Origin: CBDEGR01 sp965237895
GTDB taxonomy: Bacteria; Acidobacteriota; Terriglobia; UBA7540; JAPUME01
Direction of reading: 5' to 3'
Assembly (NCBI GenBank): GCA_965237895.1
Contig: CBDEGR010000001.1
Location: 496,001 to 560,000 of the forward strand
Length of the DNA stretch: 64,000 nt
In this document: in pieces, positions 27,790 through 36,604 of the stretch
Layout of the letters: the number at the start of each line of letters is the position of its first letter
Numbering within the stretch: the first letter of the stretch is position 1
The notes under the pieces: generated by a model
Databases searched by the model: none
The model's input: only the letters and a program-made list of their open reading frames with translations
What the model was told of the DNA's origin: nothing
Made by a program: the position numbers and the translations under genes

Positions 27790-29166
27790 ATGTTTGAGGC
27801 TTGGTTGGGAAAAATAGTGAATTACGTTTGGGGAACGCCCCTGGCGTTGGGTTTGGTGGGGGCAGGTCTGATTCTGACCTTTTATATGGGAGGGATTCAA
27901 TGGCGCGGTTTTCTGCACGCCATCAAGGTGATTCGCGGCGCTTACGACCGGAAGGACGACCCGGGTGAGATCACGCACTTTCAAGCGCTCTCGACGGCTC
28001 TTTCGGCTACCGTCGGGCTGGGGAACATCGCCGGCGTCGCCGTGGCCATACAGATGGGCGGTCCGGGGGCTACGTTCTGGATGATTCTCACCGGTCTGGT
28101 CGGCATGGCCACCAAGTTCACCGAGTGCAGTTTGGGCTGCATCTACCGGAAGGTGGACGAAAAAGGAGTGGTCCACGGCGGACCCATGCACTACATCATG
28201 GCCGGATTGGGCTCCCGCTTCAAACCGATGGCGATTTTCTACGCCTTTGCGGGAATTATGGCGAGTTACGGGGCCGCGAACATGTTCCAGACCAACCAGG
28301 CCGCCGATCTGTTGAATAAGAACTTCGGTGTTCCCCGATTGGCAACGGGCCTTGTCATCTCTTTTCTCACCGGAATCGTGATTATCGGAGGAATCAAGCG
28401 TATCGGAAGCGTGGCCGCGAAAGTCGTGCCGACCATGGCGAACATCTACGTCTTGGGCGCGTTGGTCGTCATCATCATGAACATTGAAAAAATTCCCGAA
28501 ATGTTCGGATTAATTTTGAATAGTGCTTTTTCCGGAACGGCAGTCGTGGGAGGCGCGGCAGGAATCGCAGTCCGTACGGTCATGATTCAAGGGATACGTC
28601 GGGCCTGCTTTTCGAACGAGGCCGGGGTGGGGTCGGCGGCTATTGCCCATTCGGCGGCCCGGACCGATCAGCCGGTTCGGGAAGGGATTGTCGCCCTTCT
28701 CGAGCCTTTCATCGATACGGTCGTCATCTGCACCATGACCTCTCTGGTCCTGGTCATTACCGGTGTGTGGACCACTTCTCCCGAGGAGATAAAGGGTGCG
28801 GCGCTGACCGCTATGGCTTTTGATCAGGTCATCCCGGGGTTTGGAAAATTCTTTGTTCCGGTCGCGGTGGGGTTGTTTGCCTACTCCACCTTGATCAGTT
28901 GGTCCTATTACGGAGAGCGGTGTACGGATTTTCTTTTCGGTCCCAAAGGGATTATTCCTTACAAAGTGATCTTCTGTATCGTAGCCGTGATCGGTTCCGT
29001 ATGGGAGTTGGGAGCGGTGGTGGCATTCTCCGACATCATGTTGGCTTTGATGGTGATCCCGAACCTGATTGCGGTTGCCTTCCTGGCCAAGAAAGTCAAA
29101 GGTGCGTTGAACGAGTACTTCGCTAAATTGAAAGCGGGCGAGTTCGACATACCCGAAAAATCTTAA
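27790..29166 (+). CDS. Sodium:alanine/glycine symporter (AGCS family)
   Basis: About 458 residues with some ten hydrophobic segments. The AGCS signature appears as FQALSTALSATVGLGNIAGV followed by AVAIQMGGPGATFWM near residues 60-100, with KFTECSLGCIYR, GGPMHYIMAGLG and, further on, RRACFSNEAGVGSAAIAHSA. These inner-membrane carriers import alanine or glycine with Na+. The open frame runs back to 27613 inside thiE, but the ATG at 27790 gives the usual N-terminus (MFEAWLGKIVNYVWGTP). It lies directly upstream of an SDR gene. Confidence 0.93.
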   Translation: MFEAWLGKIVNYVWGTPLALGLVGAGLILTFYMGGIQWRGFLHAIKVIRGAYDRKDDPGEITHFQALSTALSATVGLGNIAGVAVAIQMGGPGATFWMILTGLVGMATKFTECSLGCIYRKVDEKGVVHGGPMHYIMAGLGSRFKPMAIFYAFAGIMASYGAANMFQTNQAADLLNKNFGVPRLATGLVISFLTGIVIIGGIKRIGSVAAKVVPTMANIYVLGALVVIIMNIEKIPEMFGLILNSAFSGTAVVGGAAGIAVRTVMIQGIRRACFSNEAGVGSAAIAHSAARTDQPVREGIVALLEPFIDTVVICTMTSLVLVITGVWTTSPEEIKGAALTAMAFDQVIPGFGKFFVPVAVGLFAYSTLISWSYYGERCTDFLFGPKGIIPYKVIFCIVAVIGSVWELGAVVAFSDIMLALMVIPNLIAVAFLAKKVKGALNEYFAKLKAGEFDIPEKS

Positions 29167-29193
29167 GAACGATATTTCTACGGAGTAACTCTT

Positions 29194-29937
29194 TTGTCTT
29201 TGCAAGGAAGAATCGCAGTGGTGACGGGTGCTTCACGCGGCATCGGCCGGGAGATCGCCCTGACGTTGGCTCGCGAGGGGGCTAAAATCGTCGTCGGCTA
29301 CCGAGGCAACAAGAGGAAGGCGCAGCGTACTGCGGAGGCCGTCGAGGCCCATGGGGTGGAAGCGATTTCCGTCATGACGGACGTGACCCAGCCGGAGAAA
29401 GTGAAGAACCTTACCGATGAGGTGGTGAACCGCTTCGGCCGGTACGATATCCTGGTGAATACGGTCGGCGAATTTCACTGGAAGCCGGTGGCCAAGTGCA
29501 GCATCGAGGAGTGGTCGAATGTGGTGGCGTCGAATCTCACCAGTGTCTTCCTCACGGCGAAGTTCGCGCTTCCAGTGATGCGCCGCCAGCGATGGGGGCG
29601 TATCATCAGCCTCGGCGCGGTGGGTGCGGAGCGGACCTTCGGCCAAGCGAAGATCGCACCCTATTCGGCGGCCAAATCCGGCGTGGTGGCTTTTACGCGG
29701 TCCCTGGCCTTGGAAGAAGCGTCTTACGGGATTACCGTCAACGTCGTCAACCCTTCCATCGTGGACGACAGAGACTTGACACTGGAAGAGGCGAAGAAGA
29801 TGACCGACAAGCGATTTCCCGTGGGACGGCCCGCCACGGCCGAGGACGTAGCCGCCGCCATCCGGTACTTCGTCTCCGAGGATGCTTCTTTCGTCACCGG
29901 CCAGGTATTAAACGTCAGCGGGGGATGGATGCTTTGA
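29194..29937 (+). CDS. Short-chain dehydrogenase/reductase (FabG-like)
   Basis: 247 residues of a classical SDR: cofactor loop VTGASRGIGREIALTLAREG, the NVG-type strand ILVNTVGEFHW, catalytic Ser in SLGAVG, YSAAKSGVVAFTRSLA with the Tyr/Lys pair, and the C-terminal FVTGQVLNVSGGWM. The Arg in the loop and GYRGNKRKA suggest NADP(H) preference. A TTG start at 29194 fits the MSLQGRIAVVTG opening. It could be a 3-oxoacyl-ACP reductase or an unrelated alcohol dehydrogenase; no neighbour decides. It may be co-transcribed with the symporter 28 nt upstream. Confidence 0.88.
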   Translation: MSLQGRIAVVTGASRGIGREIALTLAREGAKIVVGYRGNKRKAQRTAEAVEAHGVEAISVMTDVTQPEKVKNLTDEVVNRFGRYDILVNTVGEFHWKPVAKCSIEEWSNVVASNLTSVFLTAKFALPVMRRQRWGRIISLGAVGAERTFGQAKIAPYSAAKSGVVAFTRSLALEEASYGITVNVVNPSIVDDRDLTLEEAKKMTDKRFPVGRPATAEDVAAAIRYFVSEDASFVTGQVLNVSGGWML

Positions 29938-30008
29938 TGCTGGAATCGTCCCCTTCGAAACCCCTACCTGAAAATGCGAAGCCCCGGACCACCGCGCTCT
30001 AAAAAAGA

Positions 30009-30036
30009 GCCACCGGAGCGGTTTTCGCCCGGTGGC
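30009..30036. repeat. Inverted repeat, terminator-like on the minus strand
   Basis: GCCACCGG (30009-30016) pairs with CCGGTGGC (30029-30036) across a 12-nt loop. The T-run lies on the minus-strand side (TCTTTTTT), although no minus-strand gene ends here. On the plus strand it follows the SDR gene without a U-tract, so a plus-strand terminator role is weak. Confidence 0.45.
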
Positions 30037-30074
30037 CGTCGTACCTACCCTCGAAGCAGAGAAGGAATCGAACG

Positions 30075-31694
30075 GTGAAAATCCTTACCGCGGCCCAGAT
30101 GCGCGAGATTGACCGCCGGACGGTAGAGTCCTGCGGCGTGCCGAGCCTGCTGCTGATGGAGAATGCCGGGGTTGCGGTCGTGGAGTTCCTGGAGCGCAAA
30201 TTTCCCGAACTCGCGAAAGAGAGAATTACGATTCTCTGCGGACCGGGAAACAACGGCGGCGACGGGTTTGTCGTTGCGCGGCAGCTTTTGCAGCGCGGCG
30301 TAAAGCCTCGTACGGTGCTGTTCGGCGACCCCGAACGGCTCCCAGGGGACGCGGCGGCAAATTTCCGGATGCTGGTAAAAGTTGCCGGGTCACCGGCGGT
30401 GGCGAAGGATGCGGCAGAGTGGAAGACTCTGAAGCAGAAATTTGCCTCCACAACACTCTTTATTGATTCGATCTTCGGTACGGGTTTGAGTAGGCCTTTG
30501 GAGGGATTTTATGGGGAATTGGTAGGCGACCTCCGTGCTTCCTTTCAAAGTAGAGACGAAATTCGATGGGTGGCGGTCGATCTGCCCACCGGAATTCCCT
30601 CCGATGACGGTCCCTTGCGGGGTGAATTCCTGAGGGCCGATTATACCGTGACGTTCACCGCGCCCAAGGCGGCGCACATCTTCCCTCCGGCCTGCGGGCA
30701 CGTCGGCGAGTGGGAAGTAAAAACCATCGGGACGCCTGCCTCCTTGCTTGAAACGGACGATACCCTCTTCATGAACTACACGGACGCGGAGGCAGTCCGC
30801 CGGGTCCTTACGCCTCGCCCGCTGGATGCGCATAAGGGAACGTTCGGCCATGTTCTGCTCGTTGCCGGGTCGCGGGGCAAGACCGGCGCGGCGGCGCTTG
30901 CCGCCCAAGCGGCCCAAAGAGCGGGCGCGGGCTTGGTGACGGTGGCGGCCCCCCTGAGCGCCGCCTCCCTCATTGCCTCCGAGGCCCCCGAATTTATGAC
31001 CGCGGCGATGCCGGAGACCGGCCAAGGAACGCTTTCTCTCCAGGCGCTGGAAGGCGACAGGTTCGATAAGTTGGTCGAGGGAAAAACCGTCCTGGCCGTA
31101 GGGCCCGGCCTGACCACCGAACCGGAGACGGTGGAAGTGGTCCGCCGTCTGGTCGAGACGTATGATATTCCTCTTGTGCTTGATGCTGACGGATTGAACG
31201 CGTTTTCTTTATCTAAAGCCGGAGCCGCCGATAAGCTGGCTGCGAAGGGAAAGGCGAGAACTCGCGTGCTGACGCCGCATCCCGGCGAGATGGGCCGCCT
31301 GTGCGGTATCGGTTCCGCCGAAGTTCAAGCCGGGCGGGTTGAAGTGGCTCGCGAGTTCTCTTCCAAGAACCGGCTCCATGTAGTCCTAAAGGGTTTTCGG
31401 ACCTTGACGGCTGCGCCCGACGGGCAAGTCTGGGTCAACGGTTCGGGCAATCCCGGCATGGCGACCGGCGGGGCGGGCGATGTGCTGACCGGCATCGTGG
31501 CCGGGATGATGGCCCGCTATTCCGGTCAACCCGTGACGGAAGTTGTGGCCGCGGCGGTCTACCTGCACGGAGCGGCGGGGGACATGGCGGCGGAAAGCGT
31601 GGGCCAGGAAGCGTTGATTGCCTCCGATATTCTGAACCATGTCCCGGAAGCCATTCGACGGATTGAACGGATTGAAAAGCCCCGCCCTCTTTAA
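30075..31694 (+). CDS. nnr: Bifunctional NAD(P)H-hydrate epimerase / ADP-dependent dehydratase
   Basis: 539 residues combining two repair enzymes for damaged NAD(P)H. The N-terminal YjeF domain (about 1-220) has ILTAAQMREIDRR and the NNGGDGFVVARQLL loop and interconverts R- and S-hydrates. The C-terminal kinase-like domain (about 235-530) has HKGTFGHVLLVAGSRGKTGA, AVGPGL, LVLDADGLNAF, LTPHPGEMGRL and NPGMATGGAGDVLTGIVAGM, and dehydrates the S-form using ADP. The GTG start follows GAAGGAATC. The stop meets the first ATG of tsaE, a frequent gene pair in bacteria. Confidence 0.96.
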   Translation: MKILTAAQMREIDRRTVESCGVPSLLLMENAGVAVVEFLERKFPELAKERITILCGPGNNGGDGFVVARQLLQRGVKPRTVLFGDPERLPGDAAANFRMLVKVAGSPAVAKDAAEWKTLKQKFASTTLFIDSIFGTGLSRPLEGFYGELVGDLRASFQSRDEIRWVAVDLPTGIPSDDGPLRGEFLRADYTVTFTAPKAAHIFPPACGHVGEWEVKTIGTPASLLETDDTLFMNYTDAEAVRRVLTPRPLDAHKGTFGHVLLVAGSRGKTGAAALAAQAAQRAGAGLVTVAAPLSAASLIASEAPEFMTAAMPETGQGTLSLQALEGDRFDKLVEGKTVLAVGPGLTTEPETVEVVRRLVETYDIPLVLDADGLNAFSLSKAGAADKLAAKGKARTRVLTPHPGEMGRLCGIGSAEVQAGRVEVAREFSSKNRLHVVLKGFRTLTAAPDGQVWVNGSGNPGMATGGAGDVLTGIVAGMMARYSGQPVTEVVAAAVYLHGAAGDMAAESVGQEALIASDILNHVPEAIRRIERIEKPRPL

Positions 31695-31735
31695 TGCCCG
31701 CAATGCCCACAATGCCCGCAATGCCCGCAATGAAC
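31694..31735 (+). repeat. 9-bp tandem repeat at the tsaE start
   Basis: Four near-identical ATGCCCGCA units, then ATGAAC, supply up to five in-frame ATG codons and encode MPAMPTMPAMPAM. Copy-number change would keep the tsaE frame. The first ATG sits at the nnr stop. Confidence 0.85.
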
Positions 31736-32194
31736 GAACCATCCCGCCAAACGATTACTCATTCTGAAGAAGAGACCCGGCAGTGGGGGCGGGCGCTCGG
31801 CGCTCGGTGGGCTGCCGCACCCCGGCACTCCCGCCTGGTGCTGCTTCGGGGTGATTTGGGAAGCGGCAAGACAACACTGACGAAAGGCATCGTCGCCGGC
31901 ATGGGCGAGGGCGCGGAGGACGATGTCACCAGTCCCACCTTTACTCTGGTTCAGGAATACGGCAAGGCCGGCAGGGTTTTCCACGTGGACCTTTACAGAA
32001 TTGGAAATCCTGCGGAAATCGAATCGCTGGGGCTAGATGAGGTTCTTGGGCATGGAAAGGGAGCGGGAGCGACCGTACTGGTTGAGTGGGGTGAAAAGTT
32101 CCCGATGGAAAAGGATACGCCGCGGGTGGAGATCAGCCTGGAAATTCTCTCAGGGGATGAGAGGAAGATCACGCTTGAGGTGTTCGACGGCTGA
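31694..32194 (+). CDS. tsaE: tRNA threonylcarbamoyladenosine biosynthesis ATPase TsaE
   Basis: Up to 166 residues. The core after the repeat-encoded N-terminus has Walker A GDLGSGKTTLTKGIVAGMG, the switch region SPTFTLVQEYGKA, FHVDLYRIG and the late VLVEWGEKFP, all standard for TsaE, which works with TsaB and TsaD to make t6A37 on ANN-decoding tRNAs. The true start could be any of several ATGs between 31694 and 31730; the last one gives a normal family length. It is co-transcribed with nnr and convergent with ispH. Confidence 0.95.
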   Translation: MPAMPTMPAMPAMNEPSRQTITHSEEETRQWGRALGARWAAAPRHSRLVLLRGDLGSGKTTLTKGIVAGMGEGAEDDVTSPTFTLVQEYGKAGRVFHVDLYRIGNPAEIESLGLDEVLGHGKGAGATVLVEWGEKFPMEKDTPRVEISLEILSGDERKITLEVFDG

Positions 32195-32230
32195 GGAAAA
32201 TTCTTCCGGAAGTTTTCAAAGTGAAGATTT

Positions 32231-33088
32231 CTACGTTTGATGTTGCAGAGAAGCCGCGATCTCTTCCAGCCGGTCAATGACGGAAGCAATTCGCCCGTCC
32301 GGTGTTGAAGCTCCTGCCGTAATTCCAATCCGATTTACGTTTTCAAGGTCCGCCGAGTCGATCTCCTCGGCTACTTCGATGTGACGCATCGTCGTTCCTT
32401 GCTGCCGGCAAATCTCCGCCAGCTTATTGGTGTTGGCGCTGTTTCGCCCGCCGACGACGTACATCAGATCCACTTGGGCGGAGATCCCCCGCGCCGAAAT
32501 CTGCCGGTCCGACGTGTAGTCGCAGATGGTGTTGAAGATACGCAGCTCCGTGCTTCGTTCGATCAGTCTGGCGACGACCTTCTGGACCTTTTCAATCGGA
32601 TAGGTGGTCTGCACCACGATGCCCGCTTTTGCATAGTGGGGCAGGGAGTCGGCTTCCTCCGGTTGGTTGATGACGGTTACCCGCTTACCCGCATATCCCA
32701 GAATCCCTTTGATCTCCGGGTGGTTCGGGTCGCCAATGATGATGATGTGGTACTCCTCGTTGCAGAGGAGTTCGGCGTACTGGTGAGACTTCTTCACATA
32801 GGGGCAGGTCGCATCCAAGACTTGGTTTCCCTCGCGCCGCAGGCGGTCTTCTTCTTGGGGCCGGATGCCGTGGGTTCGGATGATGGAGACGGTGTCGTGG
32901 ACGTCCTGGCCTTCCTGAACCACTTCAATCCCATCCCGCTTCATCTGCTCGATCACCTGCGGGTTATGAATCAAGGGGCCGATGGTGACAATCGAGGCTG
33001 TTGCCCGGCTGGATTCCTCCTCCGCCATCTTGAGGGCCCGCTCTACACCGAAGCAGAAGCCTGCGCCTTCGTCGAGAATGATCTCCAT
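32231..33088 (-). CDS. ispH: 4-hydroxy-3-methylbut-2-enyl diphosphate reductase
   Basis: 285 residues, the last step of the non-mevalonate isoprenoid pathway, giving IPP and DMAPP with an iron-sulfur cluster. The three cluster cysteines are in GAGFCFGVERAL, LDATCPYVKKSH and IFNTICDYTSDRQ. Substrate-binding motifs include IGPLIHNPQV, IRTHGI, IIIGDPNHPEIKG, VVGGRNSANTNKL and GITAGASTPDG. The ATG at 33088 follows GGAGGT at ideal spacing. It is convergent with tsaE and divergent from the serine hydrolase gene. Confidence 0.97.
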   Translation of the reverse strand: MEIILDEGAGFCFGVERALKMAEEESSRATASIVTIGPLIHNPQVIEQMKRDGIEVVQEGQDVHDTVSIIRTHGIRPQEEDRLRREGNQVLDATCPYVKKSHQYAELLCNEEYHIIIIGDPNHPEIKGILGYAGKRVTVINQPEEADSLPHYAKAGIVVQTTYPIEKVQKVVARLIERSTELRIFNTICDYTSDRQISARGISAQVDLMYVVGGRNSANTNKLAEICRQQGTTMRHIEVAEEIDSADLENVNRIGITAGASTPDGRIASVIDRLEEIAASLQHQT

Positions 33089-33254
33089 AATGGACCTCCG
33101 TACCCTGTAACGCCTTTACTTTCCGCTACTTTCCGCTGGTTATTCGCCGCGAAAAGCTCTTCCAGATGCAGTATAGGCGATTGGAAGGGCTTGGTCAACT
33201 TGGGGATGCGGTAAGCACTATACCCCCTTGTTTCTACCCCACCTCCGCCCGGCG

Positions 33255-33355
33255 CGCGATGCCACCCAGAAGAGGTCATGACGAGGTGCATTGGCAAAAA
33301 GAGGGGGACTGGTGTATGATTTTGCGCAAAGGTAAAGTTAAAATTGGGAATCCCC
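33255..33355 (+). repeat. Dispersed promoter-bearing repeat, copy 1
   Basis: A 101-bp segment from CGCGATGCCACCCAGAAGAGG to GGGAATCCCC has a counterpart of the same length at 61543-61643. Both contain the stretch TGCGCAAAGGTAAAGTT. Here TTGGCA (33292-33297) and TATGAT (33315-33320) lie 17 bp apart, and the serine hydrolase ATG is 84 nt downstream of the -10. It may be a mobile regulatory element or a REP-like sequence. Confidence 0.65.
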
Positions 33356-33403
33356 GTACACAACACTAGCCCTCTCCCGACTTCGATGAATTGGAGACAG
33401 CGC

Positions 33404-34684
33404 ATGAAAAACCTTTCCAGGATTTCTTCGTTATTCGCACTTTCGATTTTTTGGAACTTACCCATCGCCTCCGCTCAGGGGCTACCTACCGCCTCCCCGG
33501 AAGAAGTCGGTCTTTCCTCGGAGCGCTTGAAACGCATAGGTGCCGTCATGCAGTCTTATGTGGATCAGGGGAAGCTGGCCGGTCTGATCACCATGGTGGC
33601 GCGCCGCGGGAAAGTAGTCCACTTCGAGCGATTCGGCATGATGGACAGAGAAGCCGGAAAACCCATATGGGAAGACACCATCTTCCGCATCTACTCCATG
33701 ACCAAGCCGATCACCAGCGCCGCCATAATGATGCTTTACGAGGAGGGCCACTTCCAACTCGACGATCCGGTTTCGAAGTTCATTACGGAATTTGGAAAGA
33801 TGAGAGTTTTCACCTACGCCAGCGCCGACGGATCGAACATTGTAACCACCGCCCCCGAGCGCGAAGCGACCATCCGAGATCTTCTGAGGCATACCTCGGG
33901 CCTCACCTACGGCTCCTCGAAAGAACCCGTCGACGTCATGTACAACGAAGCCAAGGTTATCGATTATGATACGACGCTCAAAGAGATGGTCCGCAAGCTC
34001 GGTACGTTGCCGCTGCGGAACCACCCCGGCCGGGAGTGGCACTATAGCGTATCCATGGATGTGTTGGGCTATCTGGTGGAAGTGATTTCGGGAATGGCCT
34101 TTGATGCTTTTTTGGAAAAGAGGATTTTTAAGCCTCTGGGAATGAAAGATACAAACTTCTATGTCCCGAAGGAAAAGCACAGCCGGTTTGCCGCTACCTA
34201 CGGCCCCGATGGAGAGGGTGGAATTAAGCTGATCGACCCGCCCGCCTCCAGCCGATTCGCGAAACCGGTAAAGCTGCTCTCCGGAGGCGGCGGGTTGGTC
34301 TCAACCGCCTCCGATTACATGCGATTCTTGCAGATGTTGCTCAACGGAGGCGAGCTCGACGGCGTGCGCCTGCTCGGCACGAAGACCGTCGAGCTGATGA
34401 CGGCGAACCACCTTCCCGAGGAGATGATCCCCATTCTCGGAGGGACAAGGGCGTTCAAGGGATACGGGTTCGGATTAGGCGTTCGCGTGATGGTGCACGT
34501 CTCGCAAGCGGAAGTTCTGGGATCAAAGGGAGAGTACGGTTGGATTGGCGCCGCGAGCACCTATTTCTTGATCGACCCGAAGGAAGAAATGATCGGCATC
34601 GTGATGACCCAGTTCAGGCCAAACAATTTTTATCCCATTCACCGCCAATTCAAGGTCCTGACCTATCAAGCCATCGTCGATTGA
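33404..34684 (+). CDS. Secreted serine hydrolase, beta-lactamase/esterase class C family
   Basis: About 426 residues. A signal peptide (KNLSRISSLFALSIFWNLPI then ASA) precedes the penicillin-binding-like transpeptidase fold. The nucleophile motif SMTK has Ser near residue 98, the Tyr motif is in EWHYSVSMDVLGYLVEV, and the late GGAASTYFLIDP-type region reads GWIGAASTYFLID. DLLRHTSGLTYG is typical of the family. Substrates range from esters to D-amino peptides and cannot be fixed here. The ATG at 33404 has GGAGACAG upstream and is driven, presumably, by the repeat-borne promoter. Divergent from ispH. Confidence 0.92.
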   Translation: MKNLSRISSLFALSIFWNLPIASAQGLPTASPEEVGLSSERLKRIGAVMQSYVDQGKLAGLITMVARRGKVVHFERFGMMDREAGKPIWEDTIFRIYSMTKPITSAAIMMLYEEGHFQLDDPVSKFITEFGKMRVFTYASADGSNIVTTAPEREATIRDLLRHTSGLTYGSSKEPVDVMYNEAKVIDYDTTLKEMVRKLGTLPLRNHPGREWHYSVSMDVLGYLVEVISGMAFDAFLEKRIFKPLGMKDTNFYVPKEKHSRFAATYGPDGEGGIKLIDPPASSRFAKPVKLLSGGGGLVSTASDYMRFLQMLLNGGELDGVRLLGTKTVELMTANHLPEEMIPILGGTRAFKGYGFGLGVRVMVHVSQAEVLGSKGEYGWIGAASTYFLIDPKEEMIGIVMTQFRPNNFYPIHRQFKVLTYQAIVD

Positions 34685-34881
34685 CCTGCCCCTGGTCAAG
34701 AATTCAATTTTAGATGTTCCCCTACAACAAAATCTGCTGCTTGAAGTGGTGCACAACTCATGGATTGAAAGATTGGCGATGGGAAGCCATCGGGCAGTCG
34801 GCGTAGAGAGGCCGAAGCAAAAATAAGCACACCCACCCCCAGGGCAGGGGATGGGCGGTACCTCTCGGCGTCAATACCGGC

Positions 34882-35541
34882 TTACTTCGGTTGGGGGACG
34901 ATGCGGAGATAAGGTTTGGGCGACTTCCAGCCACCGGGGTGTTGCTGTTTCGCGTCTGCGTCCGACACCGAGGGCAGGATGATCACGTCGTCTCCCTGCC
35001 TCCAGTTCACCGGTGTGGCGACTTTATGCTTGGCCGTGAGCTGCATCGAATCGAGGACGCGCAGCACCTCATCGAAATTACGGCCGCTGGTCATGGGGTA
35101 GATGAGCATCAGTTTGATCGTCTTGTCCGGACCGATGATGAAAACCGTGCGCACGGTGGCATTGTCCGCCGCGGTGCGGCCCTCACTGGTTTCCCCGGCT
35201 TCGGCGGGCAACATGCCATAGAGCTTGGCGATCTTCAGCTCCGGGTCGCCGATTATCGGAAAATTCATCTTGTGGCCCTGCGTCTCTTCGATATCTTTGG
35301 CCCATTTGGTGTGGCTGCTGGCCGGGTCCACGCTCAGCCCGATGACCTTGCAGTTGCGCTTGGCGAATTCGGGTTGCAGCCCGGCCATATAGCCGAGTTC
35401 GGTGGTGCACACCGGAGTAAAGTCTTTCGGGTGGGAAAACAGGATGGCCCAGCCGTTGCCGATCCATTCGTGAAATTTGATGGTCCCTTGCGTGGTTTCG
35501 GCGACAAAATCCGGCGCTTCGGCATTGATGCGTAGTGACAT
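34882..35541 (-). CDS. Peroxiredoxin, Prx6/1-Cys type
   Basis: About 219 residues, the long form of the AhpC/TSA family. The peroxidatic Cys is in HPKDFTPVCTTELGYM near residue 45. The C-terminal extension (TPVNWRQGDDVIILPSVSDA) is characteristic of Prx6-type enzymes and archaeal relatives. It reduces peroxides in the cytoplasm. A second Cys (KRNCKVIGLS) exists, but the resolving Cys of 2-Cys enzymes is not obvious. The start at 35541 (MSLRINAEAPDF) follows GAGGAAACCACC; the frame continues to 35580 without support. Confidence 0.93.
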   Translation of the reverse strand: MSLRINAEAPDFVAETTQGTIKFHEWIGNGWAILFSHPKDFTPVCTTELGYMAGLQPEFAKRNCKVIGLSVDPASSHTKWAKDIEETQGHKMNFPIIGDPELKIAKLYGMLPAEAGETSEGRTAADNATVRTVFIIGPDKTIKLMLIYPMTSGRNFDEVLRVLDSMQLTAKHKVATPVNWRQGDDVIILPSVSDADAKQQHPGGWKSPKPYLRIVPQPK

Positions 35542-35703
35542 GGTGGTTTCCTCGCTTGAAATTTTATTATGGAGAAACACCTAGAAGATTAATTCTACGC
35601 GTGTGGGTTTTGGGATGTCAAGCGGACTTTACCGGGGGTTCTAGTGTTGCGTTACGTTAAATAAGTGACACACCACGTCTCCGGCTGCAGGGGACGCACC
35701 GAA

Positions 35704-35758
35704 GGGGTAGGACGGCATTTCCAGGCCGTCACGTCGGGCTGGAAATGCCGTCCCACCC
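35704..35758. repeat. Long palindrome (REP-like)
   Basis: GGACGGCATTTCCAG (35710-35724) and CTGGAAATGCCGTCC (35739-35753) are perfect 15-bp arms around a 14-nt loop, and the stem extends with one mismatch to 35704 and 35758. No T-run follows on either strand. It lies in the 309-base gap between the peroxiredoxin and nth genes, which otherwise holds nothing I recognise. It resembles extragenic palindromes, but no second copy is visible in this window. Confidence 0.8.
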
Positions 35759-35850
35759 AAGATACTTATCACCTTCACTCCGCTGTGCTTGTATCAATTT
35801 CTTTGGTAACAGGACACTGGGAGTGAACGCTCCTGAACCGAAAGTACGAA

Positions 35851-36501
35851 TTAAACCGTTTTATCCGGCGCGTCGCAGAGTGACTCCATCGGGCAGTCGG
35901 CGCAGAGCGGTTTGCGTGCCATGCAGAGCTGCCGCCCGTGGTGGATCACCTGATGGCCGAAGTCGATCCATCGCTCCTTGGAGACGATCTCCATCAAATC
36001 CCGCTCTACCTTTTCGGGGGTTTTCTGTGTCGAAAATTTCCACCGGCGGGAGATGCGGAAGACGTGCGTATCGACCACGATGCCGGTCGGAATCCCGAAC
36101 GCCGTGCCCAGAACCACGTTGGCCGTCTTTCGCGCCACGCCCGGCAGCGACAGCATCTCTTCCATGGTGCGGGGAATCTTTCCGCAGAAATCGGAGAGGA
36201 GTTTTTGCGCGCAGCCGATGATGTTCTTGGCCTTGTTGCGGTAAAACCCGGTCGAGTGGATTTCCCGCTCCAGGACTTCCTGCCGCAGGGCGGCGAAGTC
36301 CTCGACCGTGGGGTACTTTTGAAAAAGGCCCGGCGTCACCTTGTTGACGCGCTGGTCGGTGCACTGGGCCGAAAGGATGGTGGCGACGGTCAGTTGAAAA
36401 GGGTTGTGGTGAGTGAGGGCGCACTCGGCGCGGGGATAGGTGGCGTCCAGATGGCCCAGAATTTTTTCCACCCGCCGAGGATCGGTATAGTTCTCCGTCA
36501 T
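35851..36501 (-). CDS. nth: Endonuclease III
   Basis: 216 residues of the helix-hairpin-helix DNA glycosylase/AP lyase that removes oxidised pyrimidines. The HhH and catalytic Lys are in LPGVARKTANVVLG, the catalytic Asp is in VVDTHVFRISRR, and the C-terminal iron-sulfur cluster motif is complete (Cys-X6-Cys-X2-Cys-X5-Cys in CMARKPLCADCPMESLC). Early conserved stretches are NPFQLTVATILSAQCTDQRV. It lies between the peroxiredoxin and the heme-synthesis gene on the same strand and seems intact. Confidence 0.97.
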   Translation of the reverse strand: MTENYTDPRRVEKILGHLDATYPRAECALTHHNPFQLTVATILSAQCTDQRVNKVTPGLFQKYPTVEDFAALRQEVLEREIHSTGFYRNKAKNIIGCAQKLLSDFCGKIPRTMEEMLSLPGVARKTANVVLGTAFGIPTGIVVDTHVFRISRRWKFSTQKTPEKVERDLMEIVSKERWIDFGHQVIHHGRQLCMARKPLCADCPMESLCDAPDKTV

Positions 36502-36604
36502 TTTTACTTTCCGATTTACCTTTCAGAAAACGCCTGCTCGTTTTCCGTGAAGATTTCGTTTTCGGCGGCATCGAGTTTACCGAGAGTGCGCGAGGGAGAT
36601 TTTT

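Noticed and set aside
33255..33355. Minus-strand reading of the repeat gives similar peptides in both copies (FNFTFA..NHTP, SSGWHR)
   Set aside because: Substitutions are not biased to silent positions and no start or family exists; shared peptide follows from the DNA repeat.
34820..34860. C-rich/G-rich hairpin as terminator after the serine hydrolase
   Set aside because: Imperfect stem and no T-run.
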